Shown: positions 15,897 through 24,933, counted from the stretch's first letter. The stretch: DNA of 64,000 nt from [Bacillus] enclensis (GCF_001456935.1 NZ_KQ758485.1:358944-422943); one strand, 5' to 3'. Notes: a model not told the origin generated them from the letters alone. A program made the numbers and translations.

Positions 15897-16343
15897 TCAC
15901 TCTTTACTAAGCTTGCCGATCAATTGCACGATCAGCGAATCCAGCTCCTTGTATGTATGTCTGTAAATATCGACGCTGCCCCCGAACGGATCGGACACGT
16001 CCATGTTCTCAGGATCCTCGAGCACATATTCCTTCAGCGTGAACACTTTATCCGAAGACTCCGGATATTGGTCCATGATCGCCCATTTATGGTGAGCGGT
16101 CATCGTGAACACATAATCTGCCCAGTCGATATCTTTTTTTCTCAGCGTGCTGGATGCATGCTCATGTTTTATATCGTTCTCTTTCAACACTTCTTTAGCC
16201 TGAAATGAAGCATCGCTGCCGTCCATCGCAAAAACACCCGACGATTTCACCTCAAACTGCTCTTTCCCCCTATGTCTCATCACCGCTTCCGCCATCGGAC
16301 TGCGGCATGTGTTTCCCGTACAAACAAACAAGATTCTCATCAT
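15897..16343 (-). CDS. ywlE: Protein-arginine-phosphatase (low-molecular-weight PTP fold)
   Basis: Removes phosphate from arginine residues marked by McsB. The active loop reads [13 protein letters not shown]: Cys7, Arg13 and, counting from MRILFVC, Thr11, the residue that in B. subtilis YwlE selects phosphoarginine over phosphotyrosine. The acid DPFG lies near the C-terminus. Two adjacent ATGs follow AAGGAGGATGAG; the start may be 16343 or 16340. About 148 residues. Confidence 0.92.
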   Translation of the reverse strand: MMRILFVCTGNTCRSPMAEAVMRHRGKEQFEVKSSGVFAMDGSDASFQAKEVLKENDIKHEHASSTLRKKDIDWADYVFTMTAHHKWAIMDQYPESSDKVFTLKEYVLEDPENMDVSDPFGGSVDIYRHTYKELDSLIVQLIGKLSKE

Positions 16344-16413
16344 CTCATCCTCCTTACGCCTATTATAAAATATTTTCCAATTAGCATATAGGACATTCAC
16401 AAAGAATACAAAA

Positions 16414-16533
16414 AGAAAAGCGGAAGTGGGCGTTTTGCTCCCTTTGAAAAACGTTCTTTGGCTTTAGAGGCGTTTTTTGCCTCAAAAGCCGAAGGTTAAT
16501 TTTCAAACGGGAGCAGACCACTGGAGCTGGACA
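16414..16533 (+). repeat. Family B palindrome with different interior, copy B3
   Basis: Same ends as other B copies (AGAAAAGCGGAAG, GGAGCTGGACA), but the palindromic interior is unrelated: TTTTGCTCCC and GGGAGCAG outside, GGCTTTAGAGGC and GCCTCAAAAGCC inside. Confidence 0.85.
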
Positions 16534-16536
16534 GCT

Positions 16537-16658
16537 AGAAAAGCGGAAGGGCTTTGTTCAGAGGCGGGTGGCATAAGACGGACCGGGCGGGAAGGCGTTC
16601 TTTGCCTTCTTGACCGGTATGGCTTATGACATGTGCCTCGAAGCCCTGGAGCTGGACA
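16537..16658 (+). repeat. Family B palindromic repeat, copy B4
   Basis: Standard copy in tandem with B3: arms GGGCTT and AAGCCC, inner ACCGG and CCGGT, apex GAAGGCGTTCTTTGCCTTC. A family A copy begins 20 bp further on. Confidence 0.9.
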
Positions 16659-16677
16659 AAAGAAACCACCTTTCAAT

Positions 16678-16814
16678 ACCGCTATTGGTTTCCGTGCAAG
16701 ACTTCGCTTTCCGCGGGCAGCCCGTGAGCCTCCTCAGAGCTTACGCTCCTGAGGGTCTCACATTAGCTACTCTTCCCGCAGGAGTCTTCGTCTTGCACTC
16801 CAACCAATAGCTGG
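16678..16814. repeat. Family A palindromic repeat, copy A2
   Basis: Arms GTGCAAGAC and GTCTTGCAC. Lies next to B4 between ywlE and mntP; 16815-16967 shows nothing else. Confidence 0.92.
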
Positions 16815-16967
16815 ACTTATCTAATATTAAAAGCTTTTCTCAATATCTGGCGGAGCTTCATATTGCCTAAGTCAAAAACCTGGTTAACAACACACATGCC
16901 CCCATTTTTTATTTAGCATACAAAAAAATTCCTCACCACATAAGGTAGCGAGGGATGAATATTGATA

Positions 16968-17522
16968 TCATATCGGCAGCAGCAGCTTGATCCCGAAGGC
17001 GAAGAGGATGCTGCCGCCAAGCGCCTCGCTGTAGGTGCCGAGTACGCCTTGAAACTTCCTTCCGATCAGGAGGCCGGTCCAGGTGAGGATGGTGGCGGCG
17101 ATTCCGAAACAAGCAAGCGCAACAGCCGTCCTCGCTCCGAATATCCCGAGTGTCAGGCCGACTGAAAAGCTGTCCAGGCTGACGCTCAGTGCAAACAGCA
17201 GGAGTCCGAATCCAACCGGGGAAATGAGTGTCGTTTCCTCCTCTTTAAAACTGGAAATGAACATCTGAATACCGAGAACAATCAGGAGGATACCCCCTGC
17301 GTAAGTGGCAAATGACCCGAATGTATCCGAGAGGAATTTTCCCGTCACAATGCCGAAGAGCGGCATCACGACGTGAAACAACCCCACCGTCAATCCTATG
17401 TAAAAAATCTGCCTCAGCCGAAGCTGCAGCATCCCCATTCCTATTCCGATCGAAAAGGCATCCATCCCGAGCGCAAATGCCATCAACATCAAGGTTATCA
17501 GTTCTCCGATAAGTGTCGTCAT
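16968..17522 (-). CDS. mntP: Manganese efflux pump MntP
   Basis: Inner-membrane Mn2+ exporter. The 184-residue protein has six hydrophobic helices in two repeated halves, each with the acidic motif: [12 protein letters not shown] (about 21) and [12 protein letters not shown] (about 118). The frame extends further upstream, but GAGGAGGAAAATGGA precedes the ATG that gives [10 protein letters not shown] hairpin lies directly upstream of this ribosome-binding site. Confidence 0.92.
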   Translation of the reverse strand: MTTLIGELITLMLMAFALGMDAFSIGIGMGMLQLRLRQIFYIGLTVGLFHVVMPLFGIVTGKFLSDTFGSFATYAGGILLIVLGIQMFISSFKEEETTLISPVGFGLLLFALSVSLDSFSVGLTLGIFGARTAVALACFGIAATILTWTGLLIGRKFQGVLGTYSEALGGSILFAFGIKLLLPI

Positions 17523-17538
17523 TCCATTTTCCTCCTCT

Positions 17539-17571
17539 GGACGTGCCTTCAAGAAAAATGTATGCACGTCC
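17539..17571 (-). promoter_or_regulatory. Inverted repeat next to the mntP ribosome-binding site
   Basis: GGACGTGC (17539-17546) and GCACGTCC (17564-17571) form a perfect 8-bp inverted repeat ending a few nt before the Shine-Dalgarno. It could be an operator or leader hairpin. The yybP-ykoY manganese riboswitch motif was not recognised. Confidence 0.45.
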
Positions 17572-17601
17572 AAAGTGAAATAGAATGAAAATGTTTCATA
17601 T

Positions 17602-17645
17602 AAAAACCCCCGACGGCCGCCATCCATGCGACCATACAGGGGTTT
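17602..17645 (-). terminator. Terminator of sua5
   Basis: On the minus strand AAACCCC and GGGGGTTTTT close a long, bulged stem (inner GGTCGCATGG and GGCGGCC); it ends the sua5 transcript before mntP. Confidence 0.85.
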
Positions 17646-17661
17646 GCTGATTCTTATTTAG

Positions 17662-18702
17662 TCAGGGCTTAATCACCCGGTAACCAGCTGCTTTCTGAAG
17701 CCGGTTCATAATTGCCAGACCGACCCCTTCTTCAGGGAACATCTCGGCGAAAATAATATCCACATCACTGTTATTAAAGGCGCGCAGTTTATCGTAGAGT
17801 CCATGGGCGACCGTATTCAGGTCATCTCTCCGGCCGACGGAAAATACGACATCCGCACGGTAATCACCCGCAAATTCATCTGTCGTCAGCACTCCAGCCT
17901 TCAATCCCTCGCTTCTTTTTTCATCCACAAGCCTCTGCACATCTTCCCGGGTTCCATCGACTAGCCAGACAGGGGCGTCCGGTGCATAGTGCGTATATTT
18001 CATTCCCGGTGATTTCGGTGCACCCTTTCCTTCTTTCAATGAAGGATCGACACTCACTTCCCCGACGACTTCCTCAAGCTGCTCCTTCGTCACGCCGCCC
18101 GGGCGAAGGATGACAGGAATTGTTCCCGTGCAGTCGACGACCGTCGATTCCACACCGACGCCCGTCTCACCGCCGTCCACAACACCGATGATTCGTCCCT
18201 CAAGATCTTCAATGACGTGCTGGGCCGTCGTCGGGCTTGGTTTTCCAGAACGGTTCGCACTCGGTGCCGCAATCGGCAGGCCCGCTTCCTCAATGATGGC
18301 AAGCGCCACGGGATGGTCAGGCATCCGGATTCCGACCGAATCAAGTCCTGCCGTCACTTTTTCCGAAAGCACGCCATCTTTTTTTTGAAAAATAAGCGTC
18401 AACGGTCCTGGCCAGTAGGCAGTCATTAACTTCTCTGCCGCTTCTGGAACCTCTTCTACCAGCTCTTTTAATTGATTTTTATTTGAAATGTGGACAATCA
18501 GTGGATTATCGGACGGCCTTCCTTTTGCCTTGAAAATTTTATCCACGGCTTCATCACTTTTTGCATTGGCTCCAAGCCCGTAAACCGTCTCCGTAGGAAA
18601 AGCCACAACCTCATTTTGCTGCAAAATTCGGGCTGCATCCACAATTTGTGGATAACTTTCTTTGTTATCCACATCATTTTCCACAATCCAGCGTTTTATC
18701 AT
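17662..18702 (-). CDS. ywlC: Threonylcarbamoyl-AMP synthase (Sua5 type)
   Basis: Makes threonylcarbamoyl-AMP from Thr, bicarbonate and ATP for t6A37 tRNA modification. The YrdC domain (about 15-205) has NEVVAFPTETVYGLGANA, KAKGRPSDNPL and PGPLTLIF, and a C-terminal Sua5 domain follows the SPGMKYTHYAP linker. From the ATG at 18702 the protein is 346 residues, the size I recall for B. subtilis YwlC. Two DnaA boxes fall within its first 60 nt. Confidence 0.93.
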   Translation of the reverse strand: MIKRWIVENDVDNKESYPQIVDAARILQQNEVVAFPTETVYGLGANAKSDEAVDKIFKAKGRPSDNPLIVHISNKNQLKELVEEVPEAAEKLMTAYWPGPLTLIFQKKDGVLSEKVTAGLDSVGIRMPDHPVALAIIEEAGLPIAAPSANRSGKPSPTTAQHVIEDLEGRIIGVVDGGETGVGVESTVVDCTGTIPVILRPGGVTKEQLEEVVGEVSVDPSLKEGKGAPKSPGMKYTHYAPDAPVWLVDGTREDVQRLVDEKRSEGLKAGVLTTDEFAGDYRADVVFSVGRRDDLNTVAHGLYDKLRAFNNSDVDIIFAEMFPEEGVGLAIMNRLQKAAGYRVIKP

Positions 18703-19139
18703 ATCATTCGTCCACCTTTTTATTTCAAGCATACATCTATTCACATAAATGTGGATAAACACAGAATTAACAAGTGTTCCACAATCATACCCATTTGAAA
18801 GTATAAAAGAATCCCGATATTTTCTCAAGTATTGTCCACAAAACGTGCATAAACGAATCTCCCTTGTGGATAACCCTGTGGACGAGTGTGAATAATTCTG
18901 AAAAAAGAGACTTTTCGACATCGGGTTCTGTCCAACACGTTTTTTGTCGAATGTGTATATGAAAAAAAGAACCATTTTATAGAAAATGATCCTTCTCATG
19001 GAATATATTCATATCTCTGCGTCTTATCCGCATTTTGTCGAAAATTCAGGCTTACGGCTGAAGATGCAGGCTCATCGTCAGCAGGTTATCCACTGTGGAT
19101 AACTGTTTGGCATGCACAAAATCCTTCAGTTCATCCACA
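18647..19139. promoter_or_regulatory. DnaA-box cluster around the sua5 start
   Basis: Six perfect TTATNCACA boxes: 18647-18655 (minus), 18665-18673 (plus), 18750-18758, 18865-18873, 18887-18895 and 19094-19102 (minus). One-mismatch boxes lie at 18737, 18832, 19024, 19086 and 19131. The cluster spans the sua5 5' end, the whole 350-bp gap and the 3' end of the GNAT gene. DnaA-box clusters near ywlC bind DnaA and restrain replication initiation in B. subtilis (from memory). No dnaA/dnaN or AT-rich unwinding element is present. Confidence 0.85.
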
Positions 19140-19498
19140 TGTCCCTGTGGCTCCTGTTGAAAACCAAGCATTTCAAAGAAGTTCAAGGAAGCTCTTCTGT
19201 TTGTGATTAGATACAGTTGGGATAAGTCTTTCTCTTTTGCCAGTTTAAAAATCTCCTGAAAGAGGGTGAAGATTTCCTCACTGTCAAAAGCAGGGGTGAC
19301 AACCAGCGACCTGAGCAGCCCCGTCCTGTCCCGCATCTCGATTCCCAGCGTCCCGATTAGATTCCCTTCCGTGTCTTCGACAAGCAGGAAGCAATCTATC
19401 GTGTTTTTGACCCCTTCTGTGCTCAATCCCGCTTTTACGAGAAAACCGATTACTTTATAGATATCTTCGTGAGTGGCCTGCCTGATTGTTTTCGTCAT
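19052..19498 (-). CDS. ywlB: GNAT-family N-acetyltransferase YwlB
   Basis: Predicted acetyl-CoA-dependent acyltransferase; substrate unknown. The 148-residue protein begins with the usual IRQATHEDIYKVIGFL and has the beta-strand LLRSLVVTPAF followed by a helix in place of the pyrophosphate loop, then LYLITNRRASLNFFEMLGFQQ near the C-terminus. The acetyl-CoA loop is not the textbook RxxGxG/A, so activity is not certain. It matches ywlB by position. Confidence 0.8.
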   Translation of the reverse strand: MTKTIRQATHEDIYKVIGFLVKAGLSTEGVKNTIDCFLLVEDTEGNLIGTLGIEMRDRTGLLRSLVVTPAFDSEEIFTLFQEIFKLAKEKDLSQLYLITNRRASLNFFEMLGFQQEPQGHVDELKDFVHAKQLSTVDNLLTMSLHLQP

Positions 19499-19639
19499 CT
19501 TTTCTTCCTCCCTGTTCTAGTATCTTTACTTTAACTTTATGAGAGGGAGGCAAGATTAGAACTGTTTTTTTGATAGATTTGTTTGTTTAGTAGAATTTCT
19601 TTTCTTATGAGGCTGCATATTTAGTAGGGGAATCTTATC

Positions 19640-19776
19640 ACCGCTATCGATTTCCGTGCAGGACTACGCTTTCCGCGGGTAGCTCGTGAGCCTCCTCGTC
19701 GCTTCGCTTCTGCGGGGTCTCACATTAGCTACTTTTCCCGCAGGAGTCTTCGTCCTGCACTCCAATCAACCGCTGG
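19640..19776. repeat. Family A palindromic repeat, copy A3
   Basis: Arms GTGCAGGAC and GTCCTGCAC; inner TAGC and GCTA pair as well. Between spoIIR and ywlB. Confidence 0.92.
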
Positions 19777-19832
19777 CATGTCTTCTTATTAATCAAAAAA
19801 ATGACTCCATCTATGTGATGAAGTCAAACGGT

Positions 19833-20714
19833 TCAATCAAACAATCCTTTTACAAGGTCTACTACGAAGAATCTTACTTCTACTTCTTCTTGGTCGCCTT
19901 CTTCCACGAATACTTTTTCATTAACTGCTTCTTCTTTTTGAATCGTTTCTTGCGTGTTGAATCCATCGATCAGTTTATTTTCTTTTACAATGGAGCCTTT
20001 CGCCTTTGCATCTTCCACTGATTTCTCGACGACTTCTGCATCATCATCGGATGAATGGGTTTCTTCTGCCTGCTCGTCGTTCTCTTCCACAACTTCAGTC
20101 GCTGTTTCTTCCGCCGGTTGGTCTGCTGCCAGTTGATCTTCAGGGTCTACTTCTGTGACCACATCACCGCTTGCTTCTACTGTGGTTTCAAATCCAGGGC
20201 TTCTTACTGCGTTGCCTGTGGAAAAGTCCAGGAAGCATAGCGGCGGGTAGAGGACGCACCACCAGTTGGCTCCTTCGCCTTTTCCGAGTGTGATCAGGAC
20301 GGCTTCGTATTCACCTGCCGGATACAGATACTGTCCATAGAGTTTAGTAGGGAACTGCACTTTGCCGAAGTCGATTTTTACATCTTGATCAAGACCTTCT
20401 GCCGCCAACACGTTTTCTGCGATTGTTTGAAGCTCGGGAAGACCCGCTTTGATGACTTTCTTTGCTTCTTCTTGGGATGTCAGATTGCCGACCCATTTTG
20501 TGATCTCTTTGTTTACTTCGTCTCGCACCAGACGTTTTACGTTCTGGTCTTTTTCCAGGTCACTGTTTGCAAGGATGCGAAGCCGGATTGCTTCCTGCGG
20601 GATGACCATTGGCTCCTGGGCCGTCGTGATTTCCTGTTTCGGAATATATAAACTTACGATTGTCCCTAAAGTAAGAATCAGAATATAAGATAATACCGCG
20701 TGTTTTGTTTTCAT
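19833..20714 (-). CDS. spoIIR: Stage II sporulation protein R
   Basis: Forespore protein secreted into the intermembrane space, where it triggers SpoIIGA to process pro-sigma-E. An N-terminal hydrophobic segment (about 4-24) serves as signal or anchor. The conserved domain includes AIRLRILANSDLEKDQNVKRLVRD and GANWWCVLYPPLCFLD. Beyond about residue 190 comes a Glu/Asp-rich tail of about 100 residues; this makes the protein 293 residues, longer than the roughly 224 of B. subtilis. The upstream GTG is part of the GGTGGAG ribosome site, so ATG 20714 is used. Confidence 0.93.
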   Translation of the reverse strand: MKTKHAVLSYILILTLGTIVSLYIPKQEITTAQEPMVIPQEAIRLRILANSDLEKDQNVKRLVRDEVNKEITKWVGNLTSQEEAKKVIKAGLPELQTIAENVLAAEGLDQDVKIDFGKVQFPTKLYGQYLYPAGEYEAVLITLGKGEGANWWCVLYPPLCFLDFSTGNAVRSPGFETTVEASGDVVTEVDPEDQLAADQPAEETATEVVEENDEQAEETHSSDDDAEVVEKSVEDAKAKGSIVKENKLIDGFNTQETIQKEEAVNEKVFVEEGDQEEVEVRFFVVDLVKGLFD

Positions 20715-20955
20715 TTTTCTCTCCACCTTCCCCTCAGTAACATAGTCTGGACAAGGTAGGGGAATCGTAAACTAGTAAATTGATATTTTTTCAGGAATGT
20801 TTAAGTTTACTGTTATCGTTTTATGGACCTTATTATGCCTCTTTTGATTTCTTTGCAGGAATGACTTTGTTTTCTCCGTCCGTCTTCCCCTTAAGATTAA
20901 TTAGATTGAAAAGATAAAATTTCTATCTAGTATTCTATAATTTTAAATATTATAG
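20715..20955. other. Divergent intergenic region
   Basis: AT-rich gap between spoIIR (minus) and the nucleotidyltransferase gene (plus). A sigma-F promoter for spoIIR is expected but no convincing match was found. Confidence 0.4.
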
Positions 20956-20984
20956 TTGATGGCTAATCTTAAATGGAATATAAT
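20956..20984 (+). promoter_or_regulatory. Sigma-A promoter of the NTase-MccF pair
   Basis: TTGATG (20956-20961), 17-nt spacer, TATAAT (20979-20984). Predicted start near 20991, about 29 nt before the ATG. Confidence 0.75.
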
Positions 20985-21019
20985 GGCGTAATATCTATTT
21001 TTTGAAAGTTGGGAATCCT

Positions 21020-21856
21020 ATGAAACAAGATGAAGCCAATCATAAAATCTCCGGGAGTTTAAAAAAAGATGTACGAGTCAAAGCTGTTTATCTAAAAGGT
21101 TCGGTGGGGAGAGGGGAGTATGATGAATTCTCGGATTTGGATTTATACTGCTTGGTGGACGAAAGTGATGAAGCTGCGTTCCATGCCCAAAGATTAATGC
21201 ATTTGGAAGCATATCGGAAAGTGATATTTTTTGAAGAGGTTTATATTATTGCTCCTCAAATCATAGCTGTGTTTGATAACCTTCTTCATGTTGATTTGTT
21301 CACCGTTACTGAAACCAACTTTAAAGAGAAGGATTATTTCAAGGTGTTATTTGATCCAGAGGAAAGGTTAACTCAATTTCTACCCACTCAAAACTTACAA
21401 CTAACGGATGAGCAGTTCGAGCAGTGCTCATATAATGTTGCCTGGTACTTATTTCAATACAATAAAGCCAGATTAAGAAAAAATGACCTCTGGGCAGTTG
21501 ATATGCTGCAACAGGTATTGACTAACCTATCAAAAGTATTGCTGCACAGATATTACCCTGCTCGTGCGGAATTAGGTTTAAAAGCACTAACTAAACTGCT
21601 CCCGAAGAACAAAAGTAACCACATGGAAACGATCTATAATCACGTGACGCCGGACTCCCACAAGAAGGCTGCTGACTATATTAATAACCTTTTAACTCAA
21701 GAACTCGATTGGATAGATTCCACCTTAAAGGAAAATGATCAGTCAACTGGTTTTCTCAAGATGATGATACAACTATTAAATAAACCGGAAAAAGAAGTAA
21801 GAAATTTCAACATAAGTGGAGGTAATATCTATGATTTTCTATCCAGAACCCCTTAA
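21020..21856 (+). CDS. Nucleotidyltransferase-fold protein
   Basis: Pol-beta-type nucleotidyltransferase domain: LKGSVGRGEYDEFSDLDLY carries the GS motif and the two metal-binding Asp, and LLHVDLFTV the third acid. A helical C-terminal part (about 120-278) resembles the bundle of antibiotic nucleotidyltransferases such as ANT enzymes. It could adenylylate an aminoglycoside or similar substrate, but no specific family is recognised. The ATG at 21020 is preferred to an in-frame TTG at 21002; the ribosome site is weak. AT-rich compared with its neighbours, and followed by an overlapping peptidase gene. Confidence 0.8.
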   Translation: MKQDEANHKISGSLKKDVRVKAVYLKGSVGRGEYDEFSDLDLYCLVDESDEAAFHAQRLMHLEAYRKVIFFEEVYIIAPQIIAVFDNLLHVDLFTVTETNFKEKDYFKVLFDPEERLTQFLPTQNLQLTDEQFEQCSYNVAWYLFQYNKARLRKNDLWAVDMLQQVLTNLSKVLLHRYYPARAELGLKALTKLLPKNKSNHMETIYNHVTPDSHKKAADYINNLLTQELDWIDSTLKENDQSTGFLKMMIQLLNKPEKEVRNFNISGGNIYDFLSRTP

Positions 21857-22853
21857 AAAGGGAGACAGCATCGGGGTAATGGCACCATCATCCGGTGTAA
21901 CCGGTATTTTTGAAAAGAAGTTGAATCATGCAATTATGCAGATTGAACAATTAGGCTATAAATGTATTGAAAGTCCATCAGTGCGCCTGAATAAGAAACT
22001 GGTCAGTACAAACGCTTCACAAAGAGCAAAGGAGTTTATGGATTTATATAACAATGAACAGGTTAAAGCTATCATTCCTCCGTGGGGTGGTCAATTTTCT
22101 ATTGATATTTTACCCTTTATTCCATTTGAAGAACTAAAGAAACCAAAGTGGATTCTAGGTTTTTCCGATATAAGCACATTGTTATTTTCATTAACGTTAA
22201 AGAAATTCTTTGCAACTGCACATGGTCCAAATTTGTTAGACTTCGGAAACCAGCCGATCGATCCCACGGTATTAAGTGCTTTGCATTTTCTCAGCAAACA
22301 ACCGGGTGATGAAATCACTCAAAAAAATATGGAAATGTACCAAAGTGAGTGGCTGGATATGCGGAATGATTTTTTCCCTCCATACAACTTAACGGAAAAG
22401 GTGATATGGAAATCGATTCTCCCCCTCAAAAGTATGGAATTTAGCGGAAGAATTATCGGAGGATGTTTGGATACAATCAGCAAGCTGATAGGGACTCCTT
22501 ATGCCCCTGCAAATGAATTCTGTGAAAAATTCAGGTCTGAAGGGGTAATTTGGTATTTTGAGAGTTGTGATATGAATTCTTCAGAAATTTATAGAACACT
22601 TTATCAAATGAAATTAGCAGGCTGGTTTGAGCACTGCAACGGAATCCTTTATGGCAGACCGGAAGGATATAAAGATGTTGGAGATTTCACGTTAGAGGAT
22701 GCCTTCAATAAATTAAATGAAGAATTAAACAAACCAATCATTTATGATTTGGATATAGGTCATACACCTCCTCAAATGACTTTAATAAATGGTGCATTTG
22801 CAGAAGTTTTATTTACCGGGGGATCGGGAGAGATTAAATTGTCATTTCGGTAA
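21831..22853 (+). CDS. S66-family peptidase, LD-carboxypeptidase / MccF-like
   Basis: Serine peptidase of the family containing LD-carboxypeptidases and MccF, which cleaves and detoxifies microcin C. The 340-residue protein shows KGDSIGVMAPSSG at the start, the nucleophile Ser in LGFSDIST, a Glu in WYFES and a His in IGHTPPQM, the expected Ser-Glu-His triad. GGAGG lies 8 nt before ATG 21831, inside the 3' end of the NTase gene (26-nt overlap), so the two are coupled. The absence of a signal peptide fits MccF-type cytoplasmic action better than a wall enzyme. Confidence 0.87.
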   Translation: MIFYPEPLKKGDSIGVMAPSSGVTGIFEKKLNHAIMQIEQLGYKCIESPSVRLNKKLVSTNASQRAKEFMDLYNNEQVKAIIPPWGGQFSIDILPFIPFEELKKPKWILGFSDISTLLFSLTLKKFFATAHGPNLLDFGNQPIDPTVLSALHFLSKQPGDEITQKNMEMYQSEWLDMRNDFFPPYNLTEKVIWKSILPLKSMEFSGRIIGGCLDTISKLIGTPYAPANEFCEKFRSEGVIWYFESCDMNSSEIYRTLYQMKLAGWFEHCNGILYGRPEGYKDVGDFTLEDAFNKLNEELNKPIIYDLDIGHTPPQMTLINGAFAEVLFTGGSGEIKLSFR

Positions 22854-22903
22854 GTGTGTCATTTATAATTCGCATTACAACAACGTCTATTGACCACAAG
22901 AGG

Positions 22904-22936
22904 ACAGCCATTCTGCAATGATATGGCTGTTTTTTA
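22904..22936 (+). terminator. Terminator of the NTase-MccF pair
   Basis: ACAGCCAT and ATGGCTGT, then TTTTTATTT. Confidence 0.88.
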
Positions 22937-22956
22937 TTTCTGTTGTGAAATAGCAG

Positions 22957-22986
22957 AAAAAAAGACTCCTTTAAGAAGTCTTTTCC
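22957..22986 (-). terminator. Terminator after prmC
   Basis: On the minus strand AAGACTTC and GAGTCTT around TTAAAG, then seven T. Confidence 0.75.
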
Positions 22987-22991
22987 AAAGT

Positions 22992-23858
22992 CTATTCCCT
23001 CCAGCAAAAAACCATCCGGTCCTTGCCATTAATATCAAACACCACTTCAGCTTCGGCGTCATGAAACGCACTGCGAAGCATGTCCCGGACAGTCTCACCC
23101 TGGCCGGCGCCGACTTCGAACCCGATCAGGAACGTGTCATTCATCACCAAAGGCAGCTCTTCCATAAACCTCCTGTACAGATCATAGCCGTCTTCCCCGC
23201 CAAACAAAGCGAGCTGCGGTTCATGGTCGACGACCACTTCGGACATCGTTTCACGGTCACCCAATGGGATGTACGGCGGGTTCGATAGCATGATATCAAT
23301 CTTCACGCCCTTATCCACCAAAGGCTGCAGAAGATCCCCCTGGTAAAAATCAATCTCGGCCCCCAACCGGCGGCTGTTATCCTGCGCGACAGCCAGTGCT
23401 TCCTCCGAAATATCCACAGCCATCACTTCAAGTTCCTGATCCGTACATTCAAGCTTCAGCGTCACCGCAATCGCACCGCTCCCGGTCCCGATATCCGCAG
23501 CACGAAGCGACCCGCCTCGTGGAAACAGCCGCTTCATCCGCTCGAGGCCGTAATAAATCAACTCTTCTGTCTCCGGCCTCGGAATCAGCACATGCTCATT
23601 CACCTTGAACTCGCGGCCGTAAAACTCCTCAATCCCGATGATATGCTGAATCGGCACACCGGATGCATGCTGCCGGATACCTTCCTGGAACTCTTCCCAT
23701 GTACCTTGAGGAACCGTCATCCGCTGTTCGGCAAACAATTGCGAACGCGATACGCCCAGCAGATGCCTCAAATAGATTTCACCCGCGTTTTCGTCCCGTT
23801 TACGTTCTATTAAAAAAGAAGAAGCCCACTTCAGGGCTTCAAATACAGTCACGTTCAT
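22992..23858 (-). CDS. prmC: Release factor glutamine N5-methyltransferase
   Basis: Methylates the GGQ glutamine of RF1 and RF2. The 288-residue protein has an N-terminal helical domain and a SAM-dependent methyltransferase domain with ADIGTGSGAIAVTL and the substrate motif SNPPYIP. The ATG 23858 directly follows the prfA stop (TAAAATG), so the enzyme and one of its substrates are translationally linked. A longer in-frame start overlaps prfA and is not used. Confidence 0.95.
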   Translation of the reverse strand: MNVTVFEALKWASSFLIERKRDENAGEIYLRHLLGVSRSQLFAEQRMTVPQGTWEEFQEGIRQHASGVPIQHIIGIEEFYGREFKVNEHVLIPRPETEELIYYGLERMKRLFPRGGSLRAADIGTGSGAIAVTLKLECTDQELEVMAVDISEEALAVAQDNSRRLGAEIDFYQGDLLQPLVDKGVKIDIMLSNPPYIPLGDRETMSEVVVDHEPQLALFGGEDGYDLYRRFMEELPLVMNDTFLIGFEVGAGQGETVRDMLRSAFHDAEAEVVFDINGKDRMVFCWRE

Positions 23859-23859
23859 T

Positions 23860-24933
23860 TTATACTTCTTCCATTCTTTCAAGGAGCTTGGACTGGTCTT
23901 CGATGATCAGTGCATCGATGACTTCATCCATTTTTCCTTCAAGGATCTGGTCAAGCTTCTGGATCGTCAGGCCGATACGGTGGTCGGTCACGCGGTTTTG
24001 CGGGAAGTTGTACGTACGGATACGCTCGGAACGGTCACCCGTCCCTACGGCAGATTTACGATTTGCATCGTATTCAGCCTGAACTTCACGTTGGAATTTA
24101 TCATATACGCGGGCACGCAAAACTTTCATCGCTTTCTCTTTGTTCTTTATCTGGGATTTTTCATCCTGACAGGAAACCACAACGCCGGTCGGCATGTGAG
24201 TCAGACGTACAGCGGACATCGTCGTATTAACCGACTGTCCTCCTGGTCCGCTTGACGCAAACGTATCGACACGGATATCTTTTTCGTGGATATCGACTTC
24301 CACTTCTTCCGCTTCCGGAAGACATGCAACCGTTGCCGTTGACGTATGGATACGACCGCCCGACTCTGTTTCAGGAACACGCTGCACGCGGTGTGCGCCG
24401 TTCTCGTATTTCATTTTTGAATAGGCGCCGTTACCTGTGATCATGAAGATGATCTCTTTATAACCGCCTACACCCGTTGATGTCGCTTCCATCACTTCGA
24501 TCTTCCAGCCTTGGGATTCGGCATAGCGGCTGTACATGCGATACAGATCGCCCGCAAATAGTGCTGCTTCGTCTCCACCGGCTGCACCGCGGACCTCCAT
24601 GATCACGTTCTTGTCGTCATTAGGGTCTTTCGGAATCAATAATATTTTCAAACGCTCTTCCAGTGCATGAATCTGCTCTTCAAGCTCGGATACTTCTTCT
24701 TTAACCATTTCACGCATGTCAGCATCCATCTTTTCATCCAGCATCGCTTTTGCGTCTTTGAACTGCTGGCTGATGTCTTTATATTCGCGGTATGCTTCCA
24801 CCGTCGCCTGGATATCTGACTGCTCTTTTGAATATTCTCTTAGCTTCTTTGGGTCATTCACAATTTCAGGATCACTTAGTAGTTCATTTAACTTATCATA
24901 GCGATCTTCCACTGCTTGTAAACGATCGTACAC
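23860..24933 (-). CDS. prfA: Peptide chain release factor 1
   Basis: Reads UAA and UAG and releases the finished peptide. The 357-residue protein has a helical N-domain (1-100), the PxT codon-reading motif as PET in [12 protein letters not shown] (about 186) and the catalytic GGQ in [12 protein letters not shown] (about 235). Length is normal. The stop codon abuts prmC. Confidence 0.97.
   Translation of the reverse strand: MYDRLQAVEDRYDKLNELLSDPEIVNDPKKLREYSKEQSDIQATVEAYREYKDISQQFKDAKAMLDEKMDADMREMVKEEVSELEEQIHALEERLKILLIPKDPNDDKNVIMEVRGAAGGDEAALFAGDLYRMYSRYAESQGWKIEVMEATSTGVGGYKEIIFMITGNGAYSKMKYENGAHRVQRVPETESGGRIHTSTATVACLPEAEEVEVDIHEKDIRVDTFASSGPGGQSVNTTMSAVRLTHMPTGVVVSCQDEKSQIKNKEKAMKVLRARVYDKFQREVQAEYDANRKSAVGTGDRSERIRTYNFPQNRVTDHRIGLTIQKLDQILEGKMDEVIDALIIEDQSKLLERMEEV

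Noticed and set aside
18647..19139. Chromosome or plasmid origin of replication
   Set aside because: Many DnaA boxes, but no dnaA, dnaN or rep gene and no AT-rich 13-mers; the surrounding genes are those of the ywlC region, which in B. subtilis is not oriC.
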